Source: Sporobolomyces roseus
Taxonomy: Eukaryota; Basidiomycota; Microbotryomycetes; Sporidiobolales; Sporidiobolaceae
Direction of reading: 5' to 3'
DNA: 64,000 bases
NCBI GenBank assembly: GCA_016617785.1
Contig: JADILM010000008.1
Span: forward strand, 682,001-746,000
Each line of letters opens with the position of its first letter. Position 1 is the stretch's first letter. The notes below the pieces were generated by a model. The model had not been told where the DNA came from, ran no database searches, and saw only the letters and a list, made by a program, of their open reading frames with translations. Below, piece after piece: positions 34,045 through 45,600 of this stretch. The translations under genes were made by a program, and so were the position numbers.

Positions 34045-34222
34045 AAGCGACGTCCCCCCCCTTTAACAAGACCATCAGAGACATTTCGAGAGACTCGCTA
34101 GCGGTAGAGAGCAGAGACAGAGAAGGAATTACATTGGATTTCGCGATCTTCAAGCCCTCTACTTCGAACAAGCGTTCACTCTTCTTTTTCGGTCTTTGCC
34201 CCTGCATCCTCCCTAGTATCAG
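33852..34222. other. Convergent intergenic region A'/C
   Basis: 371 bp. The first ~190 bp belong to the near-identical repeat; a C-run (GTCCCCCCCC) follows right after its visible end near 34051. No gene seen. Confidence 0.45.
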
Positions 34223-35384
34223 CTACTGACCATCTCCACTCTTCTGCGCCTTCATCCTCCTCCAGAAATCGATCGAGATACCCGAATCGAGAGTCCAATC
34301 TTGGGGTTGCTCCTCAAACACCAGTTCGATCTCGAGACTCTTGCATGTCTCCAACAGCCTCTCGGTGAAATCGTGTCCTTCACTGGTGGCGAGCTGATCT
34401 CGAGTATCGATGGGAGGGAGATAAAAGATCGAAGGGGTCGTTATGGATGTTTTCTTGCGTAGATCCTGGTCGAGATCCTCTGCCTCGTCGAGGGAGAGGA
34501 CAGTCGCACGACCGAGTACGGACATCGGGAATAGACGTAGGTACTTGAAGTGTGGCAAATCGCCACAGCTAGCGCTTCCTTTGTCGAACAAGGTTTTGGC
34601 GAGGATTTCGGGCAAGACTTTCTCAGAGATCTGGTCGACGAGCCCGTGATCGAGGGAGATCACCTCGAGCTGCGCTACAAGACAGCCGAGGAAATTGCTG
34701 AGACCTTCGATAGGTTCCTCGCTCTGGTAGACGGCGAGGGCTCGGAGATGAGGCGCTGAGGTGGGAGTGAAGATTTCGTCGAGTGGTTTGTCGTGCTGGA
34801 CGTAAAGCATCTGTAACTCTTGTAATTTTGCGAGGACGAAAAATTGAGATGACTCGATTGAGTAGTCTGCAAGGCGAAGCGACGATAGATCTAGACAAGC
34901 CATGTCTGTTAGCTCGCAGCGAAGAAAACGATAGAAAAAACATACTGGCGAGTTTGCTGATCAGAGCCAAATTGAGCACACCTTCACACTTGTTGATGAC
35001 GAGCAGCTGTATATTGACGAATGCAGCGAGCAATGATCGAACTTCTAGCGCCGGAAACCGGTCACCGCCAGCACCTTGAACGACAAAGTCTTTCGTAACA
35101 GGCTTCGAGTTGGCGGCTTTCTGCCATAGCTTGAGCGAGTTGGGCTCTGTGAGCTTTGTGACGGTAAGTAGGAGTGGAAAAGCGAGTTGGCGAAAGAGGC
35201 GAGAGACGAGGCAGAAGGAGCGAAGGGTTTTTTGTCGTTCGCGATAGGTCGACGAGTGGAAGTGAAGTTGGATGCTCGAATCAATGATGTGTTGTGTGAG
35301 TTCGATTGGAAGGCGAGAGAAGGGTCTGAAGGGAGGGGAGACTGAGGGAGAAGAATCGGGAGGGAGGGAGGAGGGAGAAGTCAT
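34223..35384 (-). CDS. F-box protein C (type 1)
   Basis: Exons 35384-34946 and 34905-34223, about 373 aa. Leader MTSPSSLPPDSS, F-box-like PFRPFSRLPIELTQHIIDS, then FCLVSRLFRQLAFPLLLTV. The leucine-rich remainder ends with the type 1 signature DWTLDSGISIDFWRRM. Intact, and the best reference for the type 1 group: it shows what the frameshifted B and nonsense-mutated E should look like. It has the conserved 5'-UTR intron (35531-35395). Likely an SCF substrate adaptor; no target is inferable. Divergent from D. Confidence 0.8.
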
Positions 35385-35790
35385 CTTGCTGGATCTATTG
35401 GAGGTGGGAGGGAGTTGTCAGCACATCCTCACACACCTAGCATACCTTTCATCGCTGCCTACGTCGAGTTGGAAGAGTTGTAGCCCTTCCGAGATGAGAA
35501 AGTGGGAGGGGAACAGAATGAAAGGACTCACTCCTGAATGCGCTCTACTCGACTATGTAGCTATCTCGAGTTATTCTCTGTCTGTCTGGTAAAGCTGTTT
35601 GATTCAGTGAGGTGTCGTTGTCAGAGAGTTGAAATTCGTTTCTTTCCTTTCAACCTTTACTTCTCAATCTTCCAAGATCACGCGAACTCATCAGAGGACC
35701 GTTAAGAGCTGCTATAATTGGCCAGGAAGTGCGTACATTCTTTCAGCTGGCCTCCTTCGTCACTCATCCTTTCCTCTCTCCCTCTCTCAG
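35385..35790. promoter_or_regulatory. Shared divergent promoter, F-box pair C/D
   Basis: 406 bp between start codons. It holds the type 1 5'-UTR intron on the minus strand (donor 35531, CTGAC branch, acceptor ending 35395). On the plus side there is a probable D 5'-UTR intron, donor GTGCGT near 35730 and acceptor CTCTCAG immediately before the D start codon. Confidence 0.6.
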
Positions 35791-37122
35791 ATGGATTACT
35801 TCGCTTTACTCCCTCCCGAGATTGTTCAGCTCATCTTCGACAATCTCGAACCTGGCAACGGAGGCCTCTCATTGCCGATATCAACGGCACTCGTACCATT
35901 TCAGCAACGTCGTCTCTTTCGTCGAATTCGAATTTCGCAATGGGATCAGCTCGAGCAGCTCTGTGAGGCTTCACAGCACCACTTGAGCCCACTCCAGTAT
36001 ATCGAGAAGCTGGAGGTGCGGCTCTATCCCCGCTGGTGGTCCCCGACGGCTCGTGAGCGTCCGCTGTGGAACCCAACAAACTCGACACTTCGTCTCTTCT
36101 TCGGAAGACTCGTTCAATTGAGGACCCTCGACCTGAGCGGACTGCAGCAAGCTACATCTATACTCCTCGACCCCATCTTCGCTACTACCTCTCTACCCAA
36201 TCTCACCACTCTCGTTCTCAGTACTTCGAGCGCCGACTTCAACGACCCGTTCGATCCAGTCAACTTCGCTGCGATAGCGCATTACACGAACCTCAGCTCC
36301 TTCGCATTATCAGACTCACGCCGCACAGAGGATATCCTGCCGACTCCCAACACGACCTCGACTATGGACCTCTCGAGGAGCAAAGTTCGCCAGGTCTCGC
36401 TTTTCGGCGCCCTTACATCATGCGAGGCATCTCTGAGGCGACTAATCGCGTCGTTCAATCATCTCGAACGACTCTCGCTCGAGGACGACTCGGAAACTTC
36501 CCGTCTTTACGATCTGCTCGACGGAATCGAAAATCGGGAAGGGCTCAAAGAACTCAGACTCGCTCTATCCCACTACGAGGAGGACGACTTCGACGATGGC
36601 GATCCGCCATCAGCGCCGATCGGTGATCTCGGCCAAATCTTACTCCAATTCCCCTCTCTCTCTTCCTTGACCCTCGGGAATCTCTGCGACGTTACCTCCC
36701 CTTCTTTCTGCGAAGCCCTCCAGCAACTCTCGCTCGACCATCTCGCTTTCGAAAAAGGAGTCATTCTATCGCTCGCCAACCTGACACGACTAGTCGACAG
36801 TGGAGGGATGAAGCACAAACTCAAGACCATTAGATTCGATAACGTGGAGGGAGAACGAGGGACTCGAATCGAGGATATCGGGAGACCTTACGATGACGAC
36901 GAGATCGATGCGTGGAATGTTTATCCAGATTGGGTATTGCCCAGATGGACGGATGAGTTCAAAGAGGCGGATTTAGTTGATTTCATCGATTTGGCTAAGA
37001 GGGAAGGAATTGAAGTGACGGGAACGGCGGTTGAAGCTCTAGGGATCGACAGAGAGTTTGAGCTGGAGCATGAGAAGCTGGACGAGTACAATTATCGGAG
37101 AGAAGTGATCACCGGTTGGTGA
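35791..37122 (+). CDS. F-box/LRR-like protein D (type 2)
   Basis: Single coding exon of 443 aa starting MDYFALLPPEIVQLIFDNL, an F-box-like N-terminus. The acceptor site abuts the ATG, so the 15-nt first coding exon seen in other type 2 genes is here noncoding or lost. Type 2 signatures are present: NDPFDP, then near the C-terminus AWNVYPDWVLPRW and EFKEADLVDFIDLA. Similarity to A is strongest in the last 90 residues. The middle is leucine-rich with irregular repeats. Putative SCF adaptor. Confidence 0.8.
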   Translation: MDYFALLPPEIVQLIFDNLEPGNGGLSLPISTALVPFQQRRLFRRIRISQWDQLEQLCEASQHHLSPLQYIEKLEVRLYPRWWSPTARERPLWNPTNSTLRLFFGRLVQLRTLDLSGLQQATSILLDPIFATTSLPNLTTLVLSTSSADFNDPFDPVNFAAIAHYTNLSSFALSDSRRTEDILPTPNTTSTMDLSRSKVRQVSLFGALTSCEASLRRLIASFNHLERLSLEDDSETSRLYDLLDGIENREGLKELRLALSHYEEDDFDDGDPPSAPIGDLGQILLQFPSLSSLTLGNLCDVTSPSFCEALQQLSLDHLAFEKGVILSLANLTRLVDSGGMKHKLKTIRFDNVEGERGTRIEDIGRPYDDDEIDAWNVYPDWVLPRWTDEFKEADLVDFIDLAKREGIEVTGTAVEALGIDREFELEHEKLDEYNYRREVITGW

Positions 37123-37780
37123 AGAAGAGTAATAAAGGAGGGATGGAGTCTCGGGACAGGATCCCTGTAGAAGATCATCGGCCGACTGCTATACTCCTTT
37201 CAGCATTCCTGGACACTACTGCCTTTGCTCACTTCTCACCTCACCTCTTGGCCTCGCCGGCTCTTCACCTTTTCGTCCTCTTCCCTCTCCTCCTCGCGAT
37301 TCGCTCTTCTCGATCTACCTCAACACCCAGCTCCGCTTCTCCATCGCATTCGCCATCTCCCTATATTCGTATTCGATCTCGTTCAGGCCCGACCTCGATG
37401 GATCCGAGACGGGATTGGAATTGACGGGACATGGGCTCAAGTTTGCGAGAATATGGAGAGGCCAAGCGGGAAGATGGAACGGAGCTGAGCGAGAGACCAG
37501 ATTCAATGGGCGGCGGGAGAAGACGGTGGCAGGAGGCCAGCAGAATGCGAACGAAGGACCAGTCAGATGAAGAACTCGATTCTTCTGACTACTTGATTGT
37601 GTGCTGCCAATTATCTCAATTGCGCATTCTCGAGAGCAATTACCCCGCGCGAGATGAGGATGTATTGACGAGAGATTATATTGACGTGAGAAAAGTAGAA
37701 TAACGCTAATCGGATTCACAACTAGAGTCTCCTACGCACTGCTGCCTATCTACCTCTCTGACCCTCCTCTGAGGCCTCAG
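37123..37780. other. Convergent intergenic region D/E
   Basis: 658 bp between the 3' ends of D and E. Several open frames overlap each other in all directions, none with splice signals or recognisable protein features. I see nothing supportable here. Confidence 0.4.
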
Positions 37781-38950
37781 TCAACCTGATCGTCCCTTGA
37801 CCTTTCCTCCTCTCATTCGCCTATTGAATTCCTTCGGACGTCCAGCATCGAGATCCCAGTCGGGACTTGTCTCGTAAACCACCTCCATGTTGCGTTCCTC
37901 ACCGATCGTGCTGAGTCGCTGTCGAGAAGCTTCGAGTGCAGGGTCATGAGGGTCGAGAGAGTGGCAGCCGGCGAGGTATAGGACGGAAGGGAGAGAAGTG
38001 GTCGAAGCCTGTACCATTTCTCCGAGATTGTTCAGATTCCAAGCATTGAGGTAGGGAGGGTCGTCCCAGAGTCGAAGGGAGTGAACTTCGGGCAGAGTCG
38101 AACTGCTCTGAACGAGATACTGATCGAACAGAGTTTTCTGATTGATTCCATCGAAAACGTCTGCAGCAAGTTGTGCTCTGTGGTCGTTATCGATCCAGAG
38201 TATTTCGAGTTGATCACCCAGCTGTCGCAGAAGTTCCGTGATGTCGCCTGTTAAATCATCTGTGCCGTTCAAAGAGAAGACTCGTAAAGCTGGGAGCGTT
38301 GCAGGAGAGAAGATATCCTCCCATGGATCCTCCAGCAGCACGTATTGCAGGCACAACTCCTCCACCCGAGGCAGGACGCAGGGGACGGAGGCGCGTAGAA
38401 TTGTGTTGTTCAGATGTAGTGTCGACAGGTCTAAAACGGGCGTACTCAAGTCAGCAATCGCTTTAAAACGTGAGGGTGTTTTTCGGGCTCACTCTTGAGA
38501 CGTGACAACTGCTTCAAGCCGACTGGATATCCGAACTTATTGAGCTTTAACGTTCTCAGGCTGAATGTTACAGAGAGGAGCGGGTAGAGGTCGCCAAACT
38601 GCAGCTCGAATCCGTCTCCATAGAGGAAAAGCTCTCGCGTTTCGATAACGTTGGCTCGCACTTGCTCCGTGTCTCTGAATGCGTCGACTTGCTTTCTTGT
38701 TTCGAGTTTGACCATGGCGTACAGGTAAGGACTAGCGAGCTGACGGAAGAGGCGAGACGTGAGGCAGAGGGAGCTTAGAGTGGATTATCGTTCGACGTAG
38801 GTTTCTGGATGGTAGTGGAAGGGAGCGATAGAGTCGACGACGTGTTGAATGATCTCGATAGGGAGCGAGGAGAAGGGTCGAAAGGGAAGAGAGGAAGGAG
38901 AGGAAGCGGGAGAGGGGGAATCGGGAAGAAGTGAAGAGGAAGAAGTCATC
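37781..38950 (-). pseudogene. F-box protein E (type 1), in-frame stop
   Basis: It starts MTSSSSLLPDSPSPASPSS with F-box-like PFRPFSSLPIEIIQHVVDS. A TAA codon (38787-38785) interrupts the frame at TYVER*STLSSLCLTSRL; the corresponding codon is Gln in B and C, so one C-to-T change (CAA to TAA) accounts for it. The rest stays open through one intron (about 38490-38430) to LDAGRPKEFNRRMRG, so this is a young lesion. The downstream part could still be made from the internal ATG at 38715. It keeps the conserved 5'-UTR intron (39098-38954). Confidence 0.75.
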
Positions 38951-39301
38951 CGGCTGAATCGGCGGAAAGTGAGGGAGACGTATCAGTATATATAGAACCT
39001 ATCAGACTGATCTCCCTTGCTAGCAGAGCTGGCGTTGCAGAGTGATAGCTCTCGGGAGATGGAGAGGTAGCAGCGTCGAAAGAGAACGAGGGACTCACGA
39101 GAGGTATTGAATACTTCACGTAGTTACTTTAAATACTATCTCTATATCTTGAAGGTTGATTCGAGGTGTTTCGAGTTTACCTGAGATGAGGGAAAGAGTC
39201 AGAAGAAACGAGTTTCTCTTTTTGGTCTCCTACCTCTCACTGGCCATCTCAAGTATCACTCAAAGTCAGCTGTGACAGCTCAGAAATACTCCTTCATCAA
39301 C
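38951..39301. promoter_or_regulatory. Shared divergent promoter, F-box pair E/F
   Basis: 351 bp between start codons. The type 1 5'-UTR intron lies on the minus strand (donor GTGAGT at 39098, acceptor ending 38954). An AT-rich patch, TACTTTAAATACTATCTC, at about 39126 could hold core promoter elements. Confidence 0.55.
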
Positions 39302-40641
39302 ATGAGCAAACAACAGGTGAGTCCTCTCTTACTCTCCCCTCGATTCGCTGTTCATTCAATTCCCTTTGGACACAGACCTCAGATCGATTCTCCTCCCTCC
39401 CTGATCACGTCCTCGACAAGATATTCGGATCCATCATCAACAAGGATGAAATTCCCTCTCGCCCGCTGTCCAAGAAACTCGAGAAATACTTTTATCGATA
39501 TTTCTATCGTTGTCTCTACGTTTCAAGCTACAAACAGCTCACAAAGCTATGTGCAAGAGCGACTAAGAAGATGTTGGAACACACTTGGCAACTCACGGTC
39601 GATATCCCTTTCCTCGATCACGATTCGAAACGACCTCTTCGCGAGGGACCAGACGCAGGTTGGCCTCGAGACGAAGTCTTCTTGGAATTCCTCCTCAAGT
39701 TCGGATCAGAGACGGATCAAGTCACGATCAAAGGATCTTCTCGACTCGCTCAACTCATGCTCTCGCCCTCATTCACGAGTGAAGCACTTCCTGGACTCGA
39801 AATTCTTTCCCTCTCGTCCTCATTCTCCGATCTCGAAGATCCTTTCCATCCCGCTCACTATGCTCCCCTCGTCTATTGCCCTACTCTCGCCACTCTCTTC
39901 CTTGATGTCCGTCGTTCTCCCGATTCAATCGTCCCTTCTTCGAAACCGTTTCCCGAACATTACTTCTCCACCCTTACTCCCAACTCGCTCACTTTCAAAG
40001 GCCCCCTCGGCTCGAGCCCCTTCTGCTCAAATCTCGTCGCTCGTTTCGATCGACTCCAGCTACTCTCCCTCGACGATACTTCCGATTCGAGTCTAGTTCT
40101 TCCATCCCTTCTCGCTCAACTCGTTCACCCAGAGAAGGTCTCGAGTATCGGACTAGGCTGCATGAGCATCGAGGACTCAATCGCCACTCAAGTCGCAACG
40201 GAATTGGCTCGTTTCACGCAACTTATTCAGCTCCGATTCAGGAATGGATTTTACGGAGATTCGAACGAGTTCTATTCTGCATTGGGGAGACTCAAGCTTC
40301 GTTCGATTGCATTTGGGGAGAATGTGAAGGTGGGTTGGAAGTTGTTGTCGACTCTGATGTCTGGATCGAAAAGGATGAAATCGCTCAAAGTGGTTATACT
40401 CGATGACGTTCGATTCATGGCGAAGGAGGATGGTAGCATAGCGAAGGAGTCGAAGGATCAGACAGACTCCGATGGCAAGATACAGAGAATGTTGGAGTTG
40501 ACTCAGAGAGTCGGTGTCGTTGTGACTGGGAAGAGGATTGATCAATTCTACGACGACAACGCAAGACAGGCAGGAAGAGCTTTGACGGTCGAGCAAGATA
40601 TGCTTGAAGCTTTCGAGAGGTGGTCAATGGCAGATTTGTGA
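39302..40641 (+). CDS. F-box/LRR-like protein F (type 2)
   Basis: Exon 1 is exactly 15 nt (39302-39316, MSKQQ) and exon 2 runs 39376-40641, giving 426 aa. Exon 2 opens TSDRFSSLPDHVLDKIFGSI, a good F-box-like match. The type 2 signature DLEDPFHPAHYA occurs mid-protein. The C-terminus (TQRVGVVVTGKRIDQFYDD) has lost the YPDW block of A and D. Divergent partner of the broken gene E. Putative SCF adaptor of unknown target. Confidence 0.8.
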
Positions 40642-40934
40642 CTTGTTCGCTAGAGCTTTGAGGTATGCTTTGCGATTGTGCGTTTTTGGTGCGAGATTTA
40701 GTTAGAAATACGAAGCAGTCTTGGTAACGTGTTCATAATACCTTCTGATCAGTCATGTGTTCCGACAGAGCAATAGAACAGAAGCGAGTTGAGCTACTGA
40801 ATTGCAGAATGAACTTGGAATGAACTTGCGAAAATGATTCCCTCGCTCTTCTTCTTTCCTCCACTTCACTTTGGTTTCTCAACTTCTCGCCCTATCGCTC
40901 ATCGAACACTATTAGGACGTAGGTACAATAGAGC
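40642..40934. other. Intergenic region F/G
   Basis: 293 bp between two co-directional type 2 genes. G has no type 1 partner here; nothing resembling the type 1 5'-UTR intron was found. Confidence 0.4.
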
Positions 40935-42471
40935 ATGAACGATAGCACTGTATGCTTCCTTTGCATCTTCCGAGTTTCTTCCCCTTCAAAAAGCTAATTC
41001 CTCCTTTGTTGTTTCGCTCATCCAGCTCGACTCCTTCGACCCTCAGTCTCCTCCACCACTCTCTCCGTCACCCAAGAATCCCGACCGCTTCTCCTCACTC
41101 CCTCCCGAGCTTCTCGACATCATCTTTGATGAAGCCCACTCCCCCGATTCTCCCCTCCTCAGCCCAATCTCATCTTACCTCACTCCCTTCTGGAGGAGCC
41201 GAAGGTACAAGGAGGTCAGGATCAAGAGCTATGCGCAACTCGCATCTTTCGCAAACAACGTCAGCCCGTCCACCCTCAAAATCGTCCGATCCCTCGCCAT
41301 AGTCATTGCTCCCTTCACGCCTTTCGTCGACTCTCTCAATTCGTTCCAAGAGTCACAGCCGATCGAGGAGGAGAAGGATCCTCAACAAACCAAGAACTCG
41401 ACCGTTATCAAGCTCTTCAAGAACCTCATTTCGGTCACGAGGCTCGCAATCATAGGATCTTCACGTCTCGCTCGCCTCGTCCTTCATCCCTCAGTCGCCA
41501 CGACGTGCTTCTCAAGCCTCTCTGAGCTCCGATTCAGGTCATCATTCGACGGTCTCGCCGATCCTCTTCATCCCTCGCATCTCATGTCGCTTCGATTCTA
41601 CGCTAACTTGCACATTCTCGAATACGGTGTATATCGCAAAGCCTCGTCCATTCGACCGAGTGAAAAACCGATGCCGGAATCACTTGCCGGCGTTGGAACC
41701 TTCCTCTATCTCAAAATCTCAGGACCCCTTTCGGCCAGCATGACCTCGTCAAGTGTCCTCCTCATTCTCCTCCGATCCGTCGACAAGCTCGTTCTCGATG
41801 ACACGGCACCAGTATCTCAGCTTTCGGGATTAGTACCCATGATCCACCCTGAGCTTGTTCAAAATCTCGTACTTTCAGCATGGAACGCTACGAATCCCGA
41901 AACTTTCTCTGTCCCACTCCTTCCTCCTCTCCTCAAATTCAAGAGCCTTAAACACCTCGGACTCTTCGGCCCTCTCCTACCTCCTACTCTCACAACTTAT
42001 AGTCGCTTGCATCTACTCCCTCTCGTTTCACTCCAATTCGGACAAGGTTCGAACCTCTCGAGCGATGGCATCTTCAGTTTGATCTCGGGTCCTTGCAAGA
42101 TCAACACACTCAAGACACTCGTCATTGATGATACCGAAGTGAGGCAAGGTCTCGGATTCAATTACCCATCACCACGTTTTACGGACGACTTCACTCGAGA
42201 GGGATTCGAACGTCTCATCGAGAAGGGTGAAACTGAGGGAGTTCAAGTGATTGGAGGGGCAATCGAAGCTCTTGAAACGTTGGACGAGATTGAGGAAGAG
42301 ATCGAGGAGGACTTGCAGGAGTATCAGGCAATGGCGTTCTTTCAAAGCTTGATTTCTGTCACTCAGGCAGACAGCGAGGAGGACGAGGGACGTGGTCAGC
42401 GACGTGATGGACGAGGTCGAGGTAGAGGAAGGGGAAGGGGGACAGGTCGAGGTCGTGGTCAAAGACAGTAA
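40935..42471 (+). CDS. F-box/LRR-like protein G (type 2) with RG-rich tail
   Basis: Exon 1 is 15 nt (40935-40949, MNDST), exon 2 41026-42471, 486 aa. A Ser/Pro-rich spacer precedes DRFSSLPPELLDIIFDEAHS. The type 2 signature GLADPLHPSHL is present, and the C-terminal FTREGFERLIEKGETEGVQV matches the corresponding part of A and D. After an acidic helix (EIEEEIEEDLQEY) the protein ends in an Arg/Gly-rich tail of about 25 residues (GRGRGRGRGRGTGRGRG), unlike any other member. RG tails commonly bind RNA or are methylated. Last member of the array and the only unpaired one. Confidence 0.8.
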
Positions 42472-42633
42472 CGAAGGATTGGGAACCGTCGAAAAATCTG
42501 CTTGTAGAATCGAAGTCAGTGCCCTCATTAGTTTGATCTCAATTGTATTTACCGTCGTCTGTTCAGCGATACTTCTCTGCTCGCTCTGTGAAGGAAAGCG
42601 ATATGAGAGGAGAACGTCTTTGCGTACTTGACA

Positions 42634-45600
42634 TTACACTGAGAGTAGTCTCGACAACCCTTCATTCGTACCCAGATGAACGATGAACCACCAAGTACCT
42701 TTGTACAGAACTGCAGGAGAGAATACAGTGAATGCGAATAGATGGTAACGGAAATGAATTGCTGAGATTGCGAGAGTCGAGAGGGAAAGTGAGAAGAACG
42801 TCGTCGTGTAATTCGTATGGGGGGAAGGGGAGGGTCGAAGGAGTCGAGATGAGAGGGAAAAGAGGATGGGTAGGGAGAAATTCGAGAGGTAGGTGAGGAA
42901 GGTGACCAGAGGGAAGGAATAGGACGAGAGACCGTTGTAGCCTTGCGAAATGTCGGCGCTATCGATCACACACAGTCAGGGGATCCTTGATTGTGAACGA
43001 CAGGAAATAACTCACGTTGCAAGCGAGTTCGACCCGCCGAGAGCGAAGAATGAGCACGATTGAAGAGCGATCGATAGGAATGCGAAGACCAAGGGAGAAG
43101 TCGGTTTCGAGAGTCGATTGATTGTGAAGTGCTGCACCCAAAAGAGCGCAAAGAGAGGTATATTCGTCGCACGAGTAAGCGACATGAGGAGAAGCGAAAT
43201 AATCGCCAGTCGAACATCTGCGAAGAGAAAAGAGTCAGCAAATCCTCGCTCTGGAATGAAGGTTTCTGAGCTCACTTTCGATGTTGGATCGGCTAGACAG
43301 CGGCACAGATTGTCGTAGAATAGTCGCGAAGAGCCACCCGATTCCTCCAAGGCCATATCCAGTCCTAGCGAGCGACGATGGCTCACTCAAGCCGATCTTG
43401 CTCAGCGCTTGTAAGACGAGTCCAGGATCTCCGACCTGGTCGACAATCGATTTGAAAGCGATTCCAACGAATGCTTGAAGCGAGATGATGGTAGCGAGGA
43501 CGGCGAAACCGAGAGCTTTGCGAAGGAGTTGAGCTGGAGTCGAGCCTTTCCCCGCTAGACCGCGAGCTGCTCTTGCGAGGTTGACGAAGGGTATGACCAC
43601 TGAGATGGTATAGGTGATTGAGAGGAGGAGGAAAGTTGTTGTGGAATGCTGTGCGAGATAAGCGGAGATCGAGGTGTTGGGGTAATCTTTCTGACCTATT
43701 CTCGGATGATCAGGGTGAGAAACGCTGTGCCGACACGTCGAAGAGAAGAGTTGCAGCGAGCGTACCATTATGTGACCAACTTCTCATGACACGAATGGCG
43801 GCAGAGGCGGAGAGAAGCCAAACTCGATCCGAGGTACTCCGTTTCGAACTGTCAGGAGGAGTCAGCACGATGTTTCCGCTGAGAACTGCGAGCTTGACAT
43901 ACCTCACAGCGAGAAGCAAGAAGGCGGTCGCGGTCGTGAAGAACCAGAACTCGTGTTCTTCTTCGATGAAACTGGTTGCGAAGAACGAGACGAGGTGATT
44001 GAGAATAGCTGCTCCGACTAGTTTCTTCGAGCGGGAGTCTTCGAGTCGAGCTGGTTGGAGAGATATACGAAGGAGACCAAGAGCGGAGACGATGAAGGCG
44101 ATGATCGAGGCGAAGAGATAAGGAAGTTTGTAATCTCCGAATGAAACGAGAAGTTCTTCTTGAGCGAGGTGAAGGAACTTTGAATGCGGGCATCAGCTCA
44201 ACCTTCGCGAAGTACGTTCAGAGAGACGCAGCTTACGAGAGAAGCAGTATTCGAATCAACCGTAAGTTTCGACTCTTCGCAAGTTTGGCCTGATTGTGTT
44301 TTGGCTTGACAAAGAAGCTGGTCAACGTTGACTCCGGCAGCTTCGAGTACTCCTGTCATTTGCTCGACATTCGCTGAGAATCCTCGATCGAGAGCTGCGA
44401 GTCCCAGAGCGTAAGTCGAGGCAATCTTCGAGCAAGTAGAGCAACTGACCAGATGGACGAAGTCGCGAAATAGCGGAATTGATCAGTCGACCCATCGAGT
44501 TCCTAATAAGGTATTGATCAGATTGGTTTGAGAGAAGTAGTCGAACGAGAGAAAGCGAGGCGTACTTTGGAATGCCCAAATCGAACAGAACGCTCAAAGT
44601 TGGCACGAGATCGACTTGCTGCACAACCTCGTGATACCGATAAAGACTCGAATGTATGGGCTCTGAGATTGGATACGAGACGTCGAGAGATGGTGAAGCG
44701 ATGAGTAGCGCCTGCGAGAAGGAGGGATTGAGTTTAGAGATGCGAAACTTCGAAGAAACAGACATACAGAAGAAGTCTCGCTTTCAGTCGATCCGCCGTG
44801 ATTGCCGCCCTGTGTTCGAGGCGACGTGAGCTCGTGTTTGATAAGCTCATACTCGATAGAAGCGTACCTCTGTCATGCCGTGATCTCCGATCATTACCAA
44901 CAAGCTTTTCCCTCCTTCCTCTCGATCTCGCTCTTCCATTGCTTTGTACAATCGCTCGAACACTTCATCCATCTCTTCTTGCTTCGGTCGCATCATCGAA
45001 CTGTATCGCAAGGTTTGTCAGCCAGTTTCAACGAAACGAGAACGGTTTTGAGCTGACCTCTTCGGTCCTTCGAGATGTCCCACATGATCGAGACCAAGAT
45101 AGTGAAGAATAAGCACGTCCCATTCAGAAGGCGGCGAAGACTGCGAGGGAGGTATGGAAAGCAAAGAGTCGAGATGTCGAGTAACGTTTGAATCGACAGT
45201 TTGAGTATCCTATTCATTCACTCGTGAGCCCTTCTCCTTCCTCGATTGACACGAGAGGACACTCACAGATACAAAGAAGCTACTGACGCCTTCGCTCCAC
45301 GCGAACCATTCCTCCGGGAACAGTCGAAGCCAAGTGTCGTCCCCTGCGAAAACCATCTTCGTGGCTTTCTCAGTCCTCTTCGCGAATTGACGAATCCAAG
45401 AATCGGTGTTCTCAAGTGCGGCGGAGCTGCTTCCTTCGTCAGCGATGTTGAGGATCGCATCGAGAAAGGTTGGGTTCGAACCGGTCGTCAAACCTTTCAA
45501 TCGAGGTAAAGTGACGGTTGGTGACTGAGCGATTGCTGTATAGGGAAGCGCTCGCCCAGTCGAAATGAGTCTGGTTGAATACACTCAAGGTCAGTGCTGA

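Noticed and set aside
38780..38790. E stop codon as evidence of repeat-induced point mutation
   Set aside because: One C-to-T change here and three transitions between A and A' are too few; genuine RIP would give many directional changes, and none of the A/A' changes alters the protein.
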